This document shows positions 1-7,910 of a DNA stretch of 64,000 bases, one piece after another. The position numbers were made by a program, and so were the translations under genes. Where the stretch lies: contig NZ_CP061303.1 of assembly GCF_018687695.1 (NCBI RefSeq), forward strand, positions 310,001-374,000, written 5' to 3'. How positions within the stretch are numbered: position 1 is the first letter of the stretch; every line of letters begins with the position of its first letter. The stretch is from Polynucleobacter sp. MG-6-Vaara-E2 (GTDB lineage Bacteria > Pseudomonadota > Gammaproteobacteria > Burkholderiales > Burkholderiaceae). Under the pieces are notes generated by a model that saw only the letters and a list, made by a program, of their open reading frames with translations, did not search any database and was not told the DNA's origin.

Positions 1-1
1 A

Positions 2-823
2 GTAAATAGTGAGCAAGAATTGAGTTCCGCTCTAAGAGTTGTTAATGACCCGATAATTTGTGAATATTTGCCTGGCGAAGAATTTACAGTTGACTGTTTT
101 AGTGATCGCGATAGAGGTTTATTATTTTCTGGGGCCAGAATTCGTTTAAGAACGAGGAATGGGATAGCTGTTCATACTCGAAGTCTATGGTTAGATGGTG
201 TTCATGAAATAGCTTCTCGAATAAGTGATGAACTAAAACTTTATGGCGCTTGGTTTTTTCAGTTGAAGCGAGCAAGAAATGGTGAGCTAACTTTGCTTGA
301 GATTGCACCAAGAATTGCGGGCTCAATGAGTGCTCACAGAGTGAAGGGCGTTAACTTCCCTCTTTTGACTATATATGAGAGTGAGAGGTTGCCTCTCAAT
401 CTGATCATATTAGATAAACATATTGAGTTGGATAGATCGCTACAAAATAGATATCAATTGAATTTAGCCTTTGAGGCCTTATACATCGACCTAGATGATA
501 CTTTAATTCTTCGAGGAGAGGTTAACTTAGATGCTTTGAGGCTAATTTTTTCTTGCATCAACAAAGGGATAGAGATAATACTAATTACTCGTCATAAAGG
601 GGATCTTTCCAAGACTCTAAAAAAATATCGCTTAGAAAGCTTATTCGATGATGTTATTCATTTGCTGGATAACCAAAGAAAGAGTGATTATATTAAAAAT
701 GTAAATGCGATATTTGTAGATGATAGCTTCTCAGAGCGGAGTGAAGTTAATGCATCCCTTGGTATCCCAACCTTTGATTGCAGTATGATCGAATCATTGA
801 TATTTAATCGATTAGAAAAGTGA
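2..823 (+). CDS. ATP-grasp / HAD-like fusion protein (5' partial)
   Basis: The frame is open to the left window edge, so this is the C-terminal part of a longer protein; the internal TTG at 20 is only a convenient start. Numbered from that TTG, residues 1-130 look like the end of an ATP-grasp ligase domain, with the metal-binding EIAPRIAGS stretch at 94-102. Residues 150-267 resemble a HAD hydrolase, with DLDDT at 157-161, a threonine in LITRH near 190 and a terminal VDDS acidic motif at 233-236. ATP-grasp enzymes join carboxylates to amines or thiols; HAD domains usually remove phosphate. The gene leads into a polysaccharide locus, so a role in activating or decorating a sugar is likely, but the substrate is unknown. 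The fusion is unusual. Confidence 0.7.
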   Translation, partial: VNSEQELSSALRVVNDPIICEYLPGEEFTVDCFSDRDRGLLFSGARIRLRTRNGIAVHTRSLWLDGVHEIASRISDELKLYGAWFFQLKRARNGELTLLEIAPRIAGSMSAHRVKGVNFPLLTIYESERLPLNLIILDKHIELDRSLQNRYQLNLAFEALYIDLDDTLILRGEVNLDALRLIFSCINKGIEIILITRHKGDLSKTLKKYRLESLFDDVIHLLDNQRKSDYIKNVNAIFVDDSFSERSEVNASLGIPTFDCSMIESLIFNRLEK

Positions 824-842
824 TTTTAATTTTTATATTAAC

Positions 843-873
843 TTCACACACATATATATAAATGCCATACAAT
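843..873 (+). promoter_or_regulatory. Possible sigma-70-like promoter before the 911 gene
   Basis: TTCACA at 843-848 and TACAAT at 868-873 are separated by 19 bases. They lie in one of the few real gaps (87 bases) in the first 13 kb, where most genes overlap or nearly touch. The spacer is longer than the ideal 17 bases, so this is a weak call. Confidence 0.25.
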
Positions 874-910
874 GGAAGAATAAAATATAACCATTTAGTG
901 GATTTAAGCT

Positions 911-1864
911 ATGAAAATACTAGTGACGGGAGCTTGTGGATATAAGGGCCACATACTAGTCCCAAAATTACTCAAAAGGGGCCACGAAGTAATTGCATTT
1001 GATTTGCAATGGTTTGGTAATTATCTTCAGCCACATCCGAAATTATTAGTCCTCAAGGGAGATGTGCGCGATATTGATTTGATATCACTGGAAGGGGTCG
1101 ATTCGATTATTCATCTATCGTCCATTGCCAATGATCCATGTGGAGATTTAAATCCAAAGCTTACCTGGGAGGTAAGCGCCTTAGCAACGATGCAATTGGC
1201 TGATAAAGCCAAAAGATCGGGTGTAAAGCGTTTTATTTACGCATCCTCTGGTAGTGTTTATGGTGTTAAAGAAGAGCTCGATGTAACCGAAGATTTAGAA
1301 TTAAAACCACTCTCCGAATACAACAAAACTAAAATGGTTGGAGAACGCGTTTTATTGAGTTATGAGGATGATATGGTTGTCCAGATCGTCCGCCCTGCGA
1401 CTGTCTGTGGCTACTCCCCAAGAATGCGTTTAGATGTATCCGTTAATCTTTTGACTATGCAGGCTTTGTCAAAAGGAAAAATCACGGTATTTGGCGGGGA
1501 TCAGGTTAGACCAAATATACACATTGATGATATTACTGACGTATATTTGCACTTGCTTGATCATCCAGGCATTACTGGGATATATAACGCTGGATTTGAG
1601 AATATCTCTATTAAGGATATAGCTAAACTAGTTACAAAATATCTCCCTGTAGAGATTGAAATTACGGATTCAAATGATCCTCGCTCCTATCGAATTAATT
1701 CTGATAAATTGTTAGCTACTGGATATAAGCCCAAGAAAATCGTTGAGGATGCCATTAAAGAAATCATTGAGAAATACCATTCTGGAATTTTAAGGGATGA
1801 GGACCATTTCTACAATCTTCGCTGGATGGAAAAAACAGTTCTCTCAAATGGACATTCTTTGTGA
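911..1864 (+). CDS. NAD-dependent epimerase/dehydratase (extended SDR)
   Basis: Extended short-chain dehydrogenase of 317 residues that should oxidise, epimerise or dehydrate a nucleotide sugar in the cytoplasm. The NAD-binding GACGYKG glycine motif lies at residues 7-13. The catalytic set appears as the ASSGSVYG region (111-118) and YNKTK with Y137 and K141. RPATVCGYSPRMR, near 161-173, matches the substrate-binding region of UDP-sugar 4-epimerases and 4,6-dehydratases. The last bases overlap the start of the SIS isomerase gene, pointing to coupled translation. The exact sugar cannot be read from sequence. A second, only distantly similar, epimerase lies at 19926. Confidence 0.8.
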   Translation: MKILVTGACGYKGHILVPKLLKRGHEVIAFDLQWFGNYLQPHPKLLVLKGDVRDIDLISLEGVDSIIHLSSIANDPCGDLNPKLTWEVSALATMQLADKAKRSGVKRFIYASSGSVYGVKEELDVTEDLELKPLSEYNKTKMVGERVLLSYEDDMVVQIVRPATVCGYSPRMRLDVSVNLLTMQALSKGKITVFGGDQVRPNIHIDDITDVYLHLLDHPGITGIYNAGFENISIKDIAKLVTKYLPVEIEITDSNDPRSYRINSDKLLATGYKPKKIVEDAIKEIIEKYHSGILRDEDHFYNLRWMEKTVLSNGHSL

Positions 1865-2457
1865 TGGGTCAATTTTCCTCGGCTGAGTCTCACATTAGTG
1901 ATTACTCAAATCGTTTGCAAGCAATACTTTCAGCTACAGATTGGTCGGCTGTAGCCAAATTAGCCCAAGAAATGATGAAATGCTGGAGAAGCCAACGGCA
2001 GGTATTTATTTGCGGTAATGGCGGCAGTGCTGGAAATGCAATTCACCTTGCCAATGATTTTCTCTACGGGATTGCCAAAAAAACTGGATCCGGATTGAAA
2101 ATTAATGCATTGTCTGCAAATTCAGCGGTATTAACTTGCTTGGCAAATGATATCGGTTATGAGCATATTTACTCTGAGCAAATTGCAGTATTGTCAAGTC
2201 CCGGGGATTTATTGATTGCCTTAAGTGGTAGCGGAAATTCAAAAAACATTATTAATGCTATTGAGCAGGCCAATAAAATGAGTGTTGTGACTTCTGCAAT
2301 TCTAGGATTTTCTGGTGGGGTCTGCAAAAGAATTTCATCTATCCCCATTCACTTTCCCGTTGACGATATGCAAATTGCCGAAGATCTGCAGTTGATTGTT
2401 GGCCATATGTTGATGCAATGGATGTATATAAATAGAGTTGTTGATCAGGACTCTTAA
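1864..2457 (+). CDS. SIS-domain sugar-phosphate isomerase, GmhA-like
   Basis: SIS-fold protein of 197 residues, the size of phosphoheptose isomerase GmhA, which converts sedoheptulose 7-phosphate to heptose 7-phosphate. The phosphate-binding CGNGGSAGNA is at about 50-59, a second serine/threonine loop (ALSGSGNSKN) at 119-128, and the C-terminal histidine expected for catalysis is in VGHML. From my memory of E. coli GmhA, the HxxEE helix that supplies the base Glu reads HLAND here, so the substrate may differ. I prefer ATG at 1864, which overlaps the upstream stop, although an in-frame GTG at 1861 is possible. It probably supplies an aldose phosphate to the kinase/nucleotidyltransferase fusion at 11743. 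Confidence 0.75.
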   Translation: MGQFSSAESHISDYSNRLQAILSATDWSAVAKLAQEMMKCWRSQRQVFICGNGGSAGNAIHLANDFLYGIAKKTGSGLKINALSANSAVLTCLANDIGYEHIYSEQIAVLSSPGDLLIALSGSGNSKNIINAIEQANKMSVVTSAILGFSGGVCKRISSIPIHFPVDDMQIAEDLQLIVGHMLMQWMYINRVVDQDS

Positions 2458-2473
2458 TCAATTACAAAATTCT

Positions 2474-3460
2474 ATGCCCCCAATTTTAATCATCGGTAGC
2501 AATTCGTTTTCTGGGTCTACTTTTGCTGATTTCGCACTGAGACAGGGCGCCCAGGTGATCGGTGCTAGCCGGTCTGTAGAGCCTAATCCAGCTTTCTTGC
2601 CCTATAAGTGGCACGATCACACTAATTTTTTATTTCATAACTTGGACCTTAATGCGCATTTAGAGGAACTAGAGGTACTGGTTCACGAGAGGAAGCCATC
2701 TTATGTGATTAATTTTGCCGCACAAAGCATGGTGGGCGAGAGTTGGCAGAATCCAGGAGATTGGTTCATGACTAATGCAGTATCAACCATTAAGTTTCAT
2801 GATGTACTGAGAAAATGTGATTTCTTAAAGCGATATGTTCACGTATCTACTCCAGAGGTGTACGGCAGTTGTTCTGGCTTTGTAGATGAGAGCTTTCCTT
2901 TTAATCCCAGCACCCCATATGCAGTTTCGCGTGCGGCAGCCGACATGAGTTTGCGGACGTTTCGATCAGCCTATAACTTTCCAGTAGTAACTACTCGTGC
3001 TGCTAACGTCTACGGACCTGGACAGCAGCTCTACCGAATTATTCCTAGAACCATACTGTTTATATTATTGGGTCGTAAGTTGCAATTGCATGGCGGAGGA
3101 ATCTCGACTAGATCATTTATACATATGAATGATGTGTCGGATGCTACTTGGAGAATTATGATGAATGGCCAAGATGGACAGACATATCATATTTCTACTA
3201 ATGAAGTTATTTCCATTCGAAACTTAGTAGAAAAAATTTGCGAAAAATTAAATGTATCTTTCGATGATCATGTTGAGTTTGTTGGTGATCGAGTTGGCAA
3301 AGATTCTGCTTACCACTTAGATAGTAAAAAAATTCGTAGCGAACTTGCATGGCAAGACAAAATTACTTTAGAGCAAGGCTTAGATGATTGCATTAGCTGG
3401 ATAAAATCAAATTTAGAAGTATTAAAGTTGCAGCCCTTTGATTATGAGCACAAGCCTTAA
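2474..3460 (+). CDS. Extended SDR, GDP-mannose 4,6-dehydratase-like, altered active site
   Basis: Nucleotide-sugar dehydratase/epimerase family protein of 328 residues from ATG 2474; a TTG at 2438 would add 12 poorly conserved residues and overlap the previous gene. The Rossmann motif is GSNSFSG (8-14). NFAAQSMVGESW (80-91) and RAANVYGPGQQLYRIIPR (about 173-190) match the GMD/RmlB group. Two catalytic positions are unusual: the expected STDEVYG reads STPEVYG (125-131), so the Asp is Pro, and YxxxK reads YAVSR (149-153), so the catalytic Lys is Arg. The codon is clearly cgt. It may have a changed reaction, for example decarboxylation or epimerisation, or reduced activity. Its stop overlaps a possible upstream start of the next gene. 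Confidence 0.75.
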   Translation: MPPILIIGSNSFSGSTFADFALRQGAQVIGASRSVEPNPAFLPYKWHDHTNFLFHNLDLNAHLEELEVLVHERKPSYVINFAAQSMVGESWQNPGDWFMTNAVSTIKFHDVLRKCDFLKRYVHVSTPEVYGSCSGFVDESFPFNPSTPYAVSRAAADMSLRTFRSAYNFPVVTTRAANVYGPGQQLYRIIPRTILFILLGRKLQLHGGGISTRSFIHMNDVSDATWRIMMNGQDGQTYHISTNEVISIRNLVEKICEKLNVSFDDHVEFVGDRVGKDSAYHLDSKKIRSELAWQDKITLEQGLDDCISWIKSNLEVLKLQPFDYEHKP

Positions 3461-3477
3461 TGGAGTCTGGAGAAAGT

Positions 3478-4137
3478 ATGGGAAAAGAAATTGACCTTCT
3501 TGTTAATTACCCAAAAACTAAACGTAACCTTGAGGAGCGGGTAGCGTCTAAAACTGAGGCTGATCGGGCTATTGCAAGGCAATTTGGGTTTGATTTTTTC
3601 GATGGTGATCGAAACCACGGTTATGGCGGCTTTCATTACTTCGCAAGATTTTGGCAGCCAGTAATCCCTACTTTTCAGGAGTATTGGGGATTAAATAAAA
3701 ATAGCTCTATCTTGGATGTTGGATGCGCTAAGGGTTTTATGATGCATGATTTAGCTCAGCTTATTCCCGGCATCACAGTTAAGGGAATTGATATTTCTAA
3801 GTATGCAATTGAAAACACAATCGAAGATATGAAACCGCATGTACAAGTGGCTAATGCTACAAAATTACCATTTGAGGATCAGTCCTTTGATGTGGTGATT
3901 TCTATTAATAGCATTCACAATCTTGAGCGTGATGAATGCGGCAAGGCATTGCAGGAAATTGAGCGCGTTAGTCGTAAGGGCTCTTTCATAACTGTTGATG
4001 CTTACCGTAATGGGGAAGAAAAAAAACGCATGTATGCTTGGAACTTGACTGCTAAGACAATTATGTCTGTAGATGAGTGGGTTCAATTCTTTGAGGAAGT
4101 GGGTTATACCGGCGACTATTTTTGGTTTATCCCATGA
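3478..4137 (+). CDS. SAM-dependent methyltransferase, class I
   Basis: Rossmann-fold methyltransferase of 219 residues. Motif I is LDVGCAKG (79-86), followed by the acidic motif GIDIS (103-107) and motif ISINSIHNLE (141-150), typical of the Methyltransf_11 group. ATG 3478 is preferred over ATG 3460 because GGAG lies 5 bases upstream of it. The stop overlaps the ATG of the dehydrogenase E1 alpha gene (ATGA), so translation is probably coupled. The YGGFHYFARFWQP stretch before motif I recalls SAM enzymes of polysaccharide loci that act on sugars. It most likely methylates a sugar, but N- or C-methylation cannot be excluded. Confidence 0.7.
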   Translation: MGKEIDLLVNYPKTKRNLEERVASKTEADRAIARQFGFDFFDGDRNHGYGGFHYFARFWQPVIPTFQEYWGLNKNSSILDVGCAKGFMMHDLAQLIPGITVKGIDISKYAIENTIEDMKPHVQVANATKLPFEDQSFDVVISINSIHNLERDECGKALQEIERVSRKGSFITVDAYRNGEEKKRMYAWNLTAKTIMSVDEWVQFFEEVGYTGDYFWFIP

Positions 4138-5096
4138 CTGAGAGTTTGTCTATCAATTTGTTCGCAAAGATGTATCGCATTCGCGCGATTGAGGAGGCTA
4201 TTGCCTATCATTATCCAGAAGGTAAGATGCGCTGCCCAGTACATTTGTCTATAGGCCAAGAGTTAATTCCATCGGTATTTTCAGAGGCGATTAGACCTAC
4301 TGATTTTGCAGTGAGCACTCATCGCGGTCATGCACATTACTTGGCTAAAGGCGGAAATTTAAACGCGATGATAGCTGAGATTTATGGTAAGTCCACGGGC
4401 TGCTCCAAAGGTAAAGGCGGTTCAATGCACTTAATTGATTTAGCCGTAAATTTTATGGGCACTTCAGCCATTGTGGGTAACAGCATTCCGATTGGAGTGG
4501 GTCTTGCTTTATCCGTACAACTCAGGGAGACGGATCAAATTAGTTGTGTATTTTTGGGGGATGGTGCAATCGAAGAGGGAGTCTTTTACGAGTCAGTAAA
4601 TTTTGCTGCAGTTCGCAAGTTGCCAGTCTTATTTATATGTGAGAATAATTTATATTCCGTATATAGTCCGTTATCAGTGCGTCAGCCGGCTGGTCGAAGT
4701 ATCGCAAATATGGTCAAAGCGATGGGTGTTGAAGTTGGGGTTGCTGATGGAATGAATATTGAAGCAAGCCAAGGCCTGATGAAAAGATCTATAGAGCGTG
4801 TACGAAAAACCGGATTACCCTGTTTTCTGGAGTTTTCTACCTATCGATGGCGCGAGCATTGTGGTCATGCTTTTGACAATGAAATTGGTTACCGGACTCC
4901 AGAAGAGTTTTTGGACTGGCAACAAAAAGACCCTTTACATCATTTGGAGATGCAATTAATTGAAGATCTGAGCCTGCAAGGTCTTGTCATGGATATTAAA
5001 TCTAACGTGATGAATGAAGTAAATGCTGCTTTTGATTTTGCAGAGACGTCTCCTTTTCCTAATCAGCATGAAGCCTATGATAATGTTTTCGCATAA
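4134..5096 (+). CDS. Thiamine-diphosphate dehydrogenase E1 component, alpha subunit
   Basis: Protein of 320 residues related to the alpha subunit of pyruvate, acetoin and branched-chain 2-oxoacid dehydrogenases. It shows HRGH (63-66), GKGGSMH (93-99) and the ThDP-Mg motif GDG...ENN (142-144 and 170-172). With the beta subunit it would decarboxylate a 2-oxoacid and hold an activated two-carbon or longer acyl carbanion. No E2 acyltransferase or E3 lipoamide dehydrogenase lies nearby, so a standard dehydrogenase complex is unlikely to be formed here. The setting among sugar genes suggests transfer of the C2 unit to a keto-sugar. ATG 4134 overlaps the upstream stop; the TTG at 4122 is less likely. 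Confidence 0.85.
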   Translation: MTESLSINLFAKMYRIRAIEEAIAYHYPEGKMRCPVHLSIGQELIPSVFSEAIRPTDFAVSTHRGHAHYLAKGGNLNAMIAEIYGKSTGCSKGKGGSMHLIDLAVNFMGTSAIVGNSIPIGVGLALSVQLRETDQISCVFLGDGAIEEGVFYESVNFAAVRKLPVLFICENNLYSVYSPLSVRQPAGRSIANMVKAMGVEVGVADGMNIEASQGLMKRSIERVRKTGLPCFLEFSTYRWREHCGHAFDNEIGYRTPEEFLDWQQKDPLHHLEMQLIEDLSLQGLVMDIKSNVMNEVNAAFDFAETSPFPNQHEAYDNVFA

Positions 5097-5110
5097 GCAA
5101 AGAATTTAAG

Positions 5111-6166
5111 ATGCCCCAAAAGAGTTTTGCCACCGCAATCAACGAAGGAATTGCCCAAGCAATGGATCTGGACGATTCTGTAATTTGTTATGGCTTGGGA
5201 GTGACTGATCCAAAGGCAGTTTTTGGTACCACCGCCAGTCTAGAGAAACGTTTTGGGGCTGCCAGGGTATTTGATATGCCGACCTCAGAAAATGCAATGA
5301 CTGGCGTAGCGATTGGCGCTGCCCTTAATGGTATTAAATCAGTAATGACGCACCAAAGAGTCGATTTTTTTCTTTTGGCATTGGATCAGTTGGTAAATAG
5401 CGCTGCAAAGTGGCATTACATGTTTGGGGGTCAAAATTCGGTTCCAATCACAATTCGTTTGATAATTGGTCGAGGTTGGGGGCAGGGACCAACCCACTCA
5501 CAAAACCTACAAGCATGGTTTGCTCATATACCAGGATTAAAAGTGGTTATGCCCACTACCCCGGAAGATGCTAAAGGATTATTAATTTCTTCAATTTTGG
5601 ATCCGAACCCTGTAGTATTTTTGGAGCATCGCTGGCTTCATAATTCAATCGGCGAGGTTCCTGATGGCGATTTTAGATTACCACTTGGTAAGGCTAAAGT
5701 GATGCGAGAAGGTCGAGACATCACAATTGTGTCAATGTCATATATGACCATTGAGGCACTGCATGCCGCTGATTATCTAGAGAAGCAAGGAGTCTCTTGT
5801 GAGGTAGTTGATTTGAGGAGTATAAAGCCACTTGATTGGGAGACAGTTTTTGCATCGACAGTAAAAACCGGTCGCTTAATTGCATTGGATTCTGGTTTTA
5901 CTACAGGGTCTGTAGCGGGCGAAATTGTAGCAAGGGTGGCTATGGAGAAGTTTTCTGCTTTGCGTAAAGCGCCAGCCAGATTAGCAATGCCAGATGTTCC
6001 TGAGCCTACAAGTATCGCCTTAACTAAAGGATTTTATGTGCGTGCTGCTGACATTGCGATTAAAGTCCTGTCAATGATGGACAAAAGTGTTGACTACATT
6101 AATGCTGACTTATCAGAACCAGATCCTCATGATGTACCTGGTGATTGGTTCAAAGGACCTTTTTGA
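5111..6166 (+). CDS. Thiamine-diphosphate dehydrogenase E1 component, beta subunit
   Basis: Protein of 351 residues matching E1 beta subunits: a transketolase-type pyrimidine-binding domain (about 1-180) and a C-terminal transketolase domain (about 200-330). The conserved glutamate that activates ThDP is in the TSENAMTG stretch near 58-65, and GQGPTHSQN matches the family loop that normally reads as a G-x-HSQ motif. It starts 14 bases after the alpha subunit and surely forms an alpha2beta2 enzyme with it. Like its partner it is an orphan E1 without lipoyl components. Pairs of this kind are known from antibiotic pathways that attach C2 branches to sugars, such as avilamycin; that parallel is from memory. 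Confidence 0.85.
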   Translation: MPQKSFATAINEGIAQAMDLDDSVICYGLGVTDPKAVFGTTASLEKRFGAARVFDMPTSENAMTGVAIGAALNGIKSVMTHQRVDFFLLALDQLVNSAAKWHYMFGGQNSVPITIRLIIGRGWGQGPTHSQNLQAWFAHIPGLKVVMPTTPEDAKGLLISSILDPNPVVFLEHRWLHNSIGEVPDGDFRLPLGKAKVMREGRDITIVSMSYMTIEALHAADYLEKQGVSCEVVDLRSIKPLDWETVFASTVKTGRLIALDSGFTTGSVAGEIVARVAMEKFSALRKAPARLAMPDVPEPTSIALTKGFYVRAADIAIKVLSMMDKSVDYINADLSEPDPHDVPGDWFKGPF

Positions 6167-6198
6167 TTGTCATATGTTTAATGAATTAAGGAGTTGGT

Positions 6199-6981
6199 TT
6201 GAATAGCGAACTAAGAATTAAAATACTTGAAATGGTGAAGCGATCTGGTGAGGGTCATATTCCCAGTTCCTTTTCAATTGTCGACATAATAGAGTACTTG
6301 TATTCAAGTGTACTCAAATATGATTGCCTCAAGCCAAAATGGTCAGAAAGAGACTATTTCATTCTAAGCAAGGGGCATGGCGCTGGAGCACTCTATGCGG
6401 TACTGCACGCTAAAGGAGTGTTAAAAAATGACGACATAATTAATTATGGAACTCCCGCTGGGATTCTTGGAGGGCATCCAGATTCCACCATTGTTCCTGG
6501 TGCGGAGGCTAGCACGGGATCCTTAGGGCACGGCTTCCCTACTGCAGTCGGTATTGCCTTGGGAAATAAAATTTTGGGCCTATCAAACAAAGTATTCGCC
6601 CTTTTAGGCGACGGGGAATGTCATGAAGGGACAATATGGGAGGCAGCAAATATTGCAACCAATCAAGAGTTGAGGAATATTTGTGCAATAGTAGACTGGA
6701 ATGGGTCTGCTGCTCAACTTATGCCTAGAGATGACTTACCAGAAAAATGGAAGGCATTTGGCTGGGAAACATTTTTAATGGATGGACATTCTAAGGATGA
6801 TTTTGAAAAAGTATTTGCTTTGGTGCTTAATTCAAAATCAAATGCTCCAAAAGCAATAATTGCTAAAACAATTAAAGGTAAGGGTGTAAGTTTCATGGAG
6901 GGCCATGGTAAATGGCATCATCGAGTTCCCACGGATGAGGAAATGGATCATGCAATATTAGAGCTAAAGAACGAAAAATGA
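6199..6981 (+). CDS. Transketolase, N-terminal (ThDP-binding) subunit
   Basis: Split transketolase: 260 residues cover only the pyrophosphate-binding domain. Seen are GEGHIP (17-22), SKGHGAGALY (57-66), GSLGHGFP (107-114) and the ThDP motif GDGECHEG...DWN (137-144 and 166-168). A TTG start at 6199 is supported by AAGGAG at 6188-6193. Transketolases move a two-carbon glycolaldehyde unit between sugar phosphates. Housekeeping transketolase is normally one chain of about 660 residues, so this split pair inside a sugar cluster is probably dedicated to making an unusual ketose or a C2-extended sugar. Its stop overlaps the start of the C-terminal subunit. Confidence 0.85.
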   Translation: MNSELRIKILEMVKRSGEGHIPSSFSIVDIIEYLYSSVLKYDCLKPKWSERDYFILSKGHGAGALYAVLHAKGVLKNDDIINYGTPAGILGGHPDSTIVPGAEASTGSLGHGFPTAVGIALGNKILGLSNKVFALLGDGECHEGTIWEAANIATNQELRNICAIVDWNGSAAQLMPRDDLPEKWKAFGWETFLMDGHSKDDFEKVFALVLNSKSNAPKAIIAKTIKGKGVSFMEGHGKWHHRVPTDEEMDHAILELKNEK

Positions 6982-7898
6982 AAAAATTAAGAGAAGAATT
7001 TGCAGATACTTTGCTTGAGCTTGGCCCTAAGGATTCTCGAGTTGTTGTAATGGTTGGGGATATAAGCCACGGAATTCTCCAGCCATTTGCAAAAGCATGC
7101 CCTGGTAGATATTTTAATATTGGTATATGTGAACCTGCCATGGTTAATATTGCATCAGGAATTAGTAAGGTAGGCTTGATACCTGTAATTCATACAATTG
7201 CTCCTTTCATAATAGAGCGTGCATATGAACAGATTAAGTTGGATTTTGGTTATCAAAAATTACCTGTTAATTTGGTCTCAGTAGGCGGATCATTCGATTA
7301 TGCTCAATTAGGTTGTAGTCATCACTGCTATACAGATGTGTCCTTAATTAGTCATTTGAATAGGGGCGTTGTTGTAATGCCAGGAAGTCCAATTGAGTTT
7401 AATAAATTATTTACTGATATTTATTCTGAAAATAATATTAATTACTTTAGGTTATCTGAACAATCTCATGGCGTAAATTTTAATAGAGAGGACATCAAGT
7501 TCGGAGAGGGCATTAAGATCCAAGATGGAAAAGATGTGACGATTGCGGTTGTGGGCTCACAATTGAAAAATGCAATGAATGCTGCAGAGCTTTTAAAATC
7601 AGATGGAATTTCGACTGAAATCATTTATTTTCATACCATCAAGCCATTTGATAAAAAAATAATACGTGAGAGTCTATTGAAGACTAGGCGGCTGGTTACG
7701 CTTGAAGAATTGTCTGAGCATGATGGTTTATTTAGTATAAGCATTAAGTCGAGTATTGGTATTGATGGTTTGAAGTGTGAGCAAATTGCAATAAAAGACT
7801 TCATTCATGGTTATGGTAGTTACGAGGATCTTTGTAAAAAATCAGGCCTTGATCATCATGCTGTTTATGCAGCAGTTAAAAAAATTGTCAATTTATAG
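6978..7898 (+). CDS. Transketolase, C-terminal (pyrimidine-binding) subunit
   Basis: Partner of the preceding subunit, 306 residues, with the transketolase pyrimidine domain (about 1-165) followed by the C-terminal domain (about 185-300). The catalytic glutamate is E52 in NIGICEPAM, and the family loop around the cofactor reads YAQLGCSHHCYTD (108-120). The ATG lies within the last codons of the N-terminal subunit (ATGA), as expected for obligate partners. This resembles the two-gene transketolases of archaea and the DXS-like pairs seen in natural-product and LPS clusters. Donor and acceptor sugars are unknown. With the SIS isomerase at 1864 it could feed a heptose or octose precursor. Confidence 0.85.
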   Translation: MKKLREEFADTLLELGPKDSRVVVMVGDISHGILQPFAKACPGRYFNIGICEPAMVNIASGISKVGLIPVIHTIAPFIIERAYEQIKLDFGYQKLPVNLVSVGGSFDYAQLGCSHHCYTDVSLISHLNRGVVVMPGSPIEFNKLFTDIYSENNINYFRLSEQSHGVNFNREDIKFGEGIKIQDGKDVTIAVVGSQLKNAMNAAELLKSDGISTEIIYFHTIKPFDKKIIRESLLKTRRLVTLEELSEHDGLFSISIKSSIGIDGLKCEQIAIKDFIHGYGSYEDLCKKSGLDHHAVYAAVKKIVNL

Positions 7899-7910
7899 TA
7901 AAAGCTTAAG

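Noticed and set aside
4134..7898. A complete pyruvate or acetoin dehydrogenase complex
   Set aside because: Only E1 subunits and a split transketolase are present; no lipoyl-bearing E2 or dihydrolipoamide dehydrogenase is found in the window.
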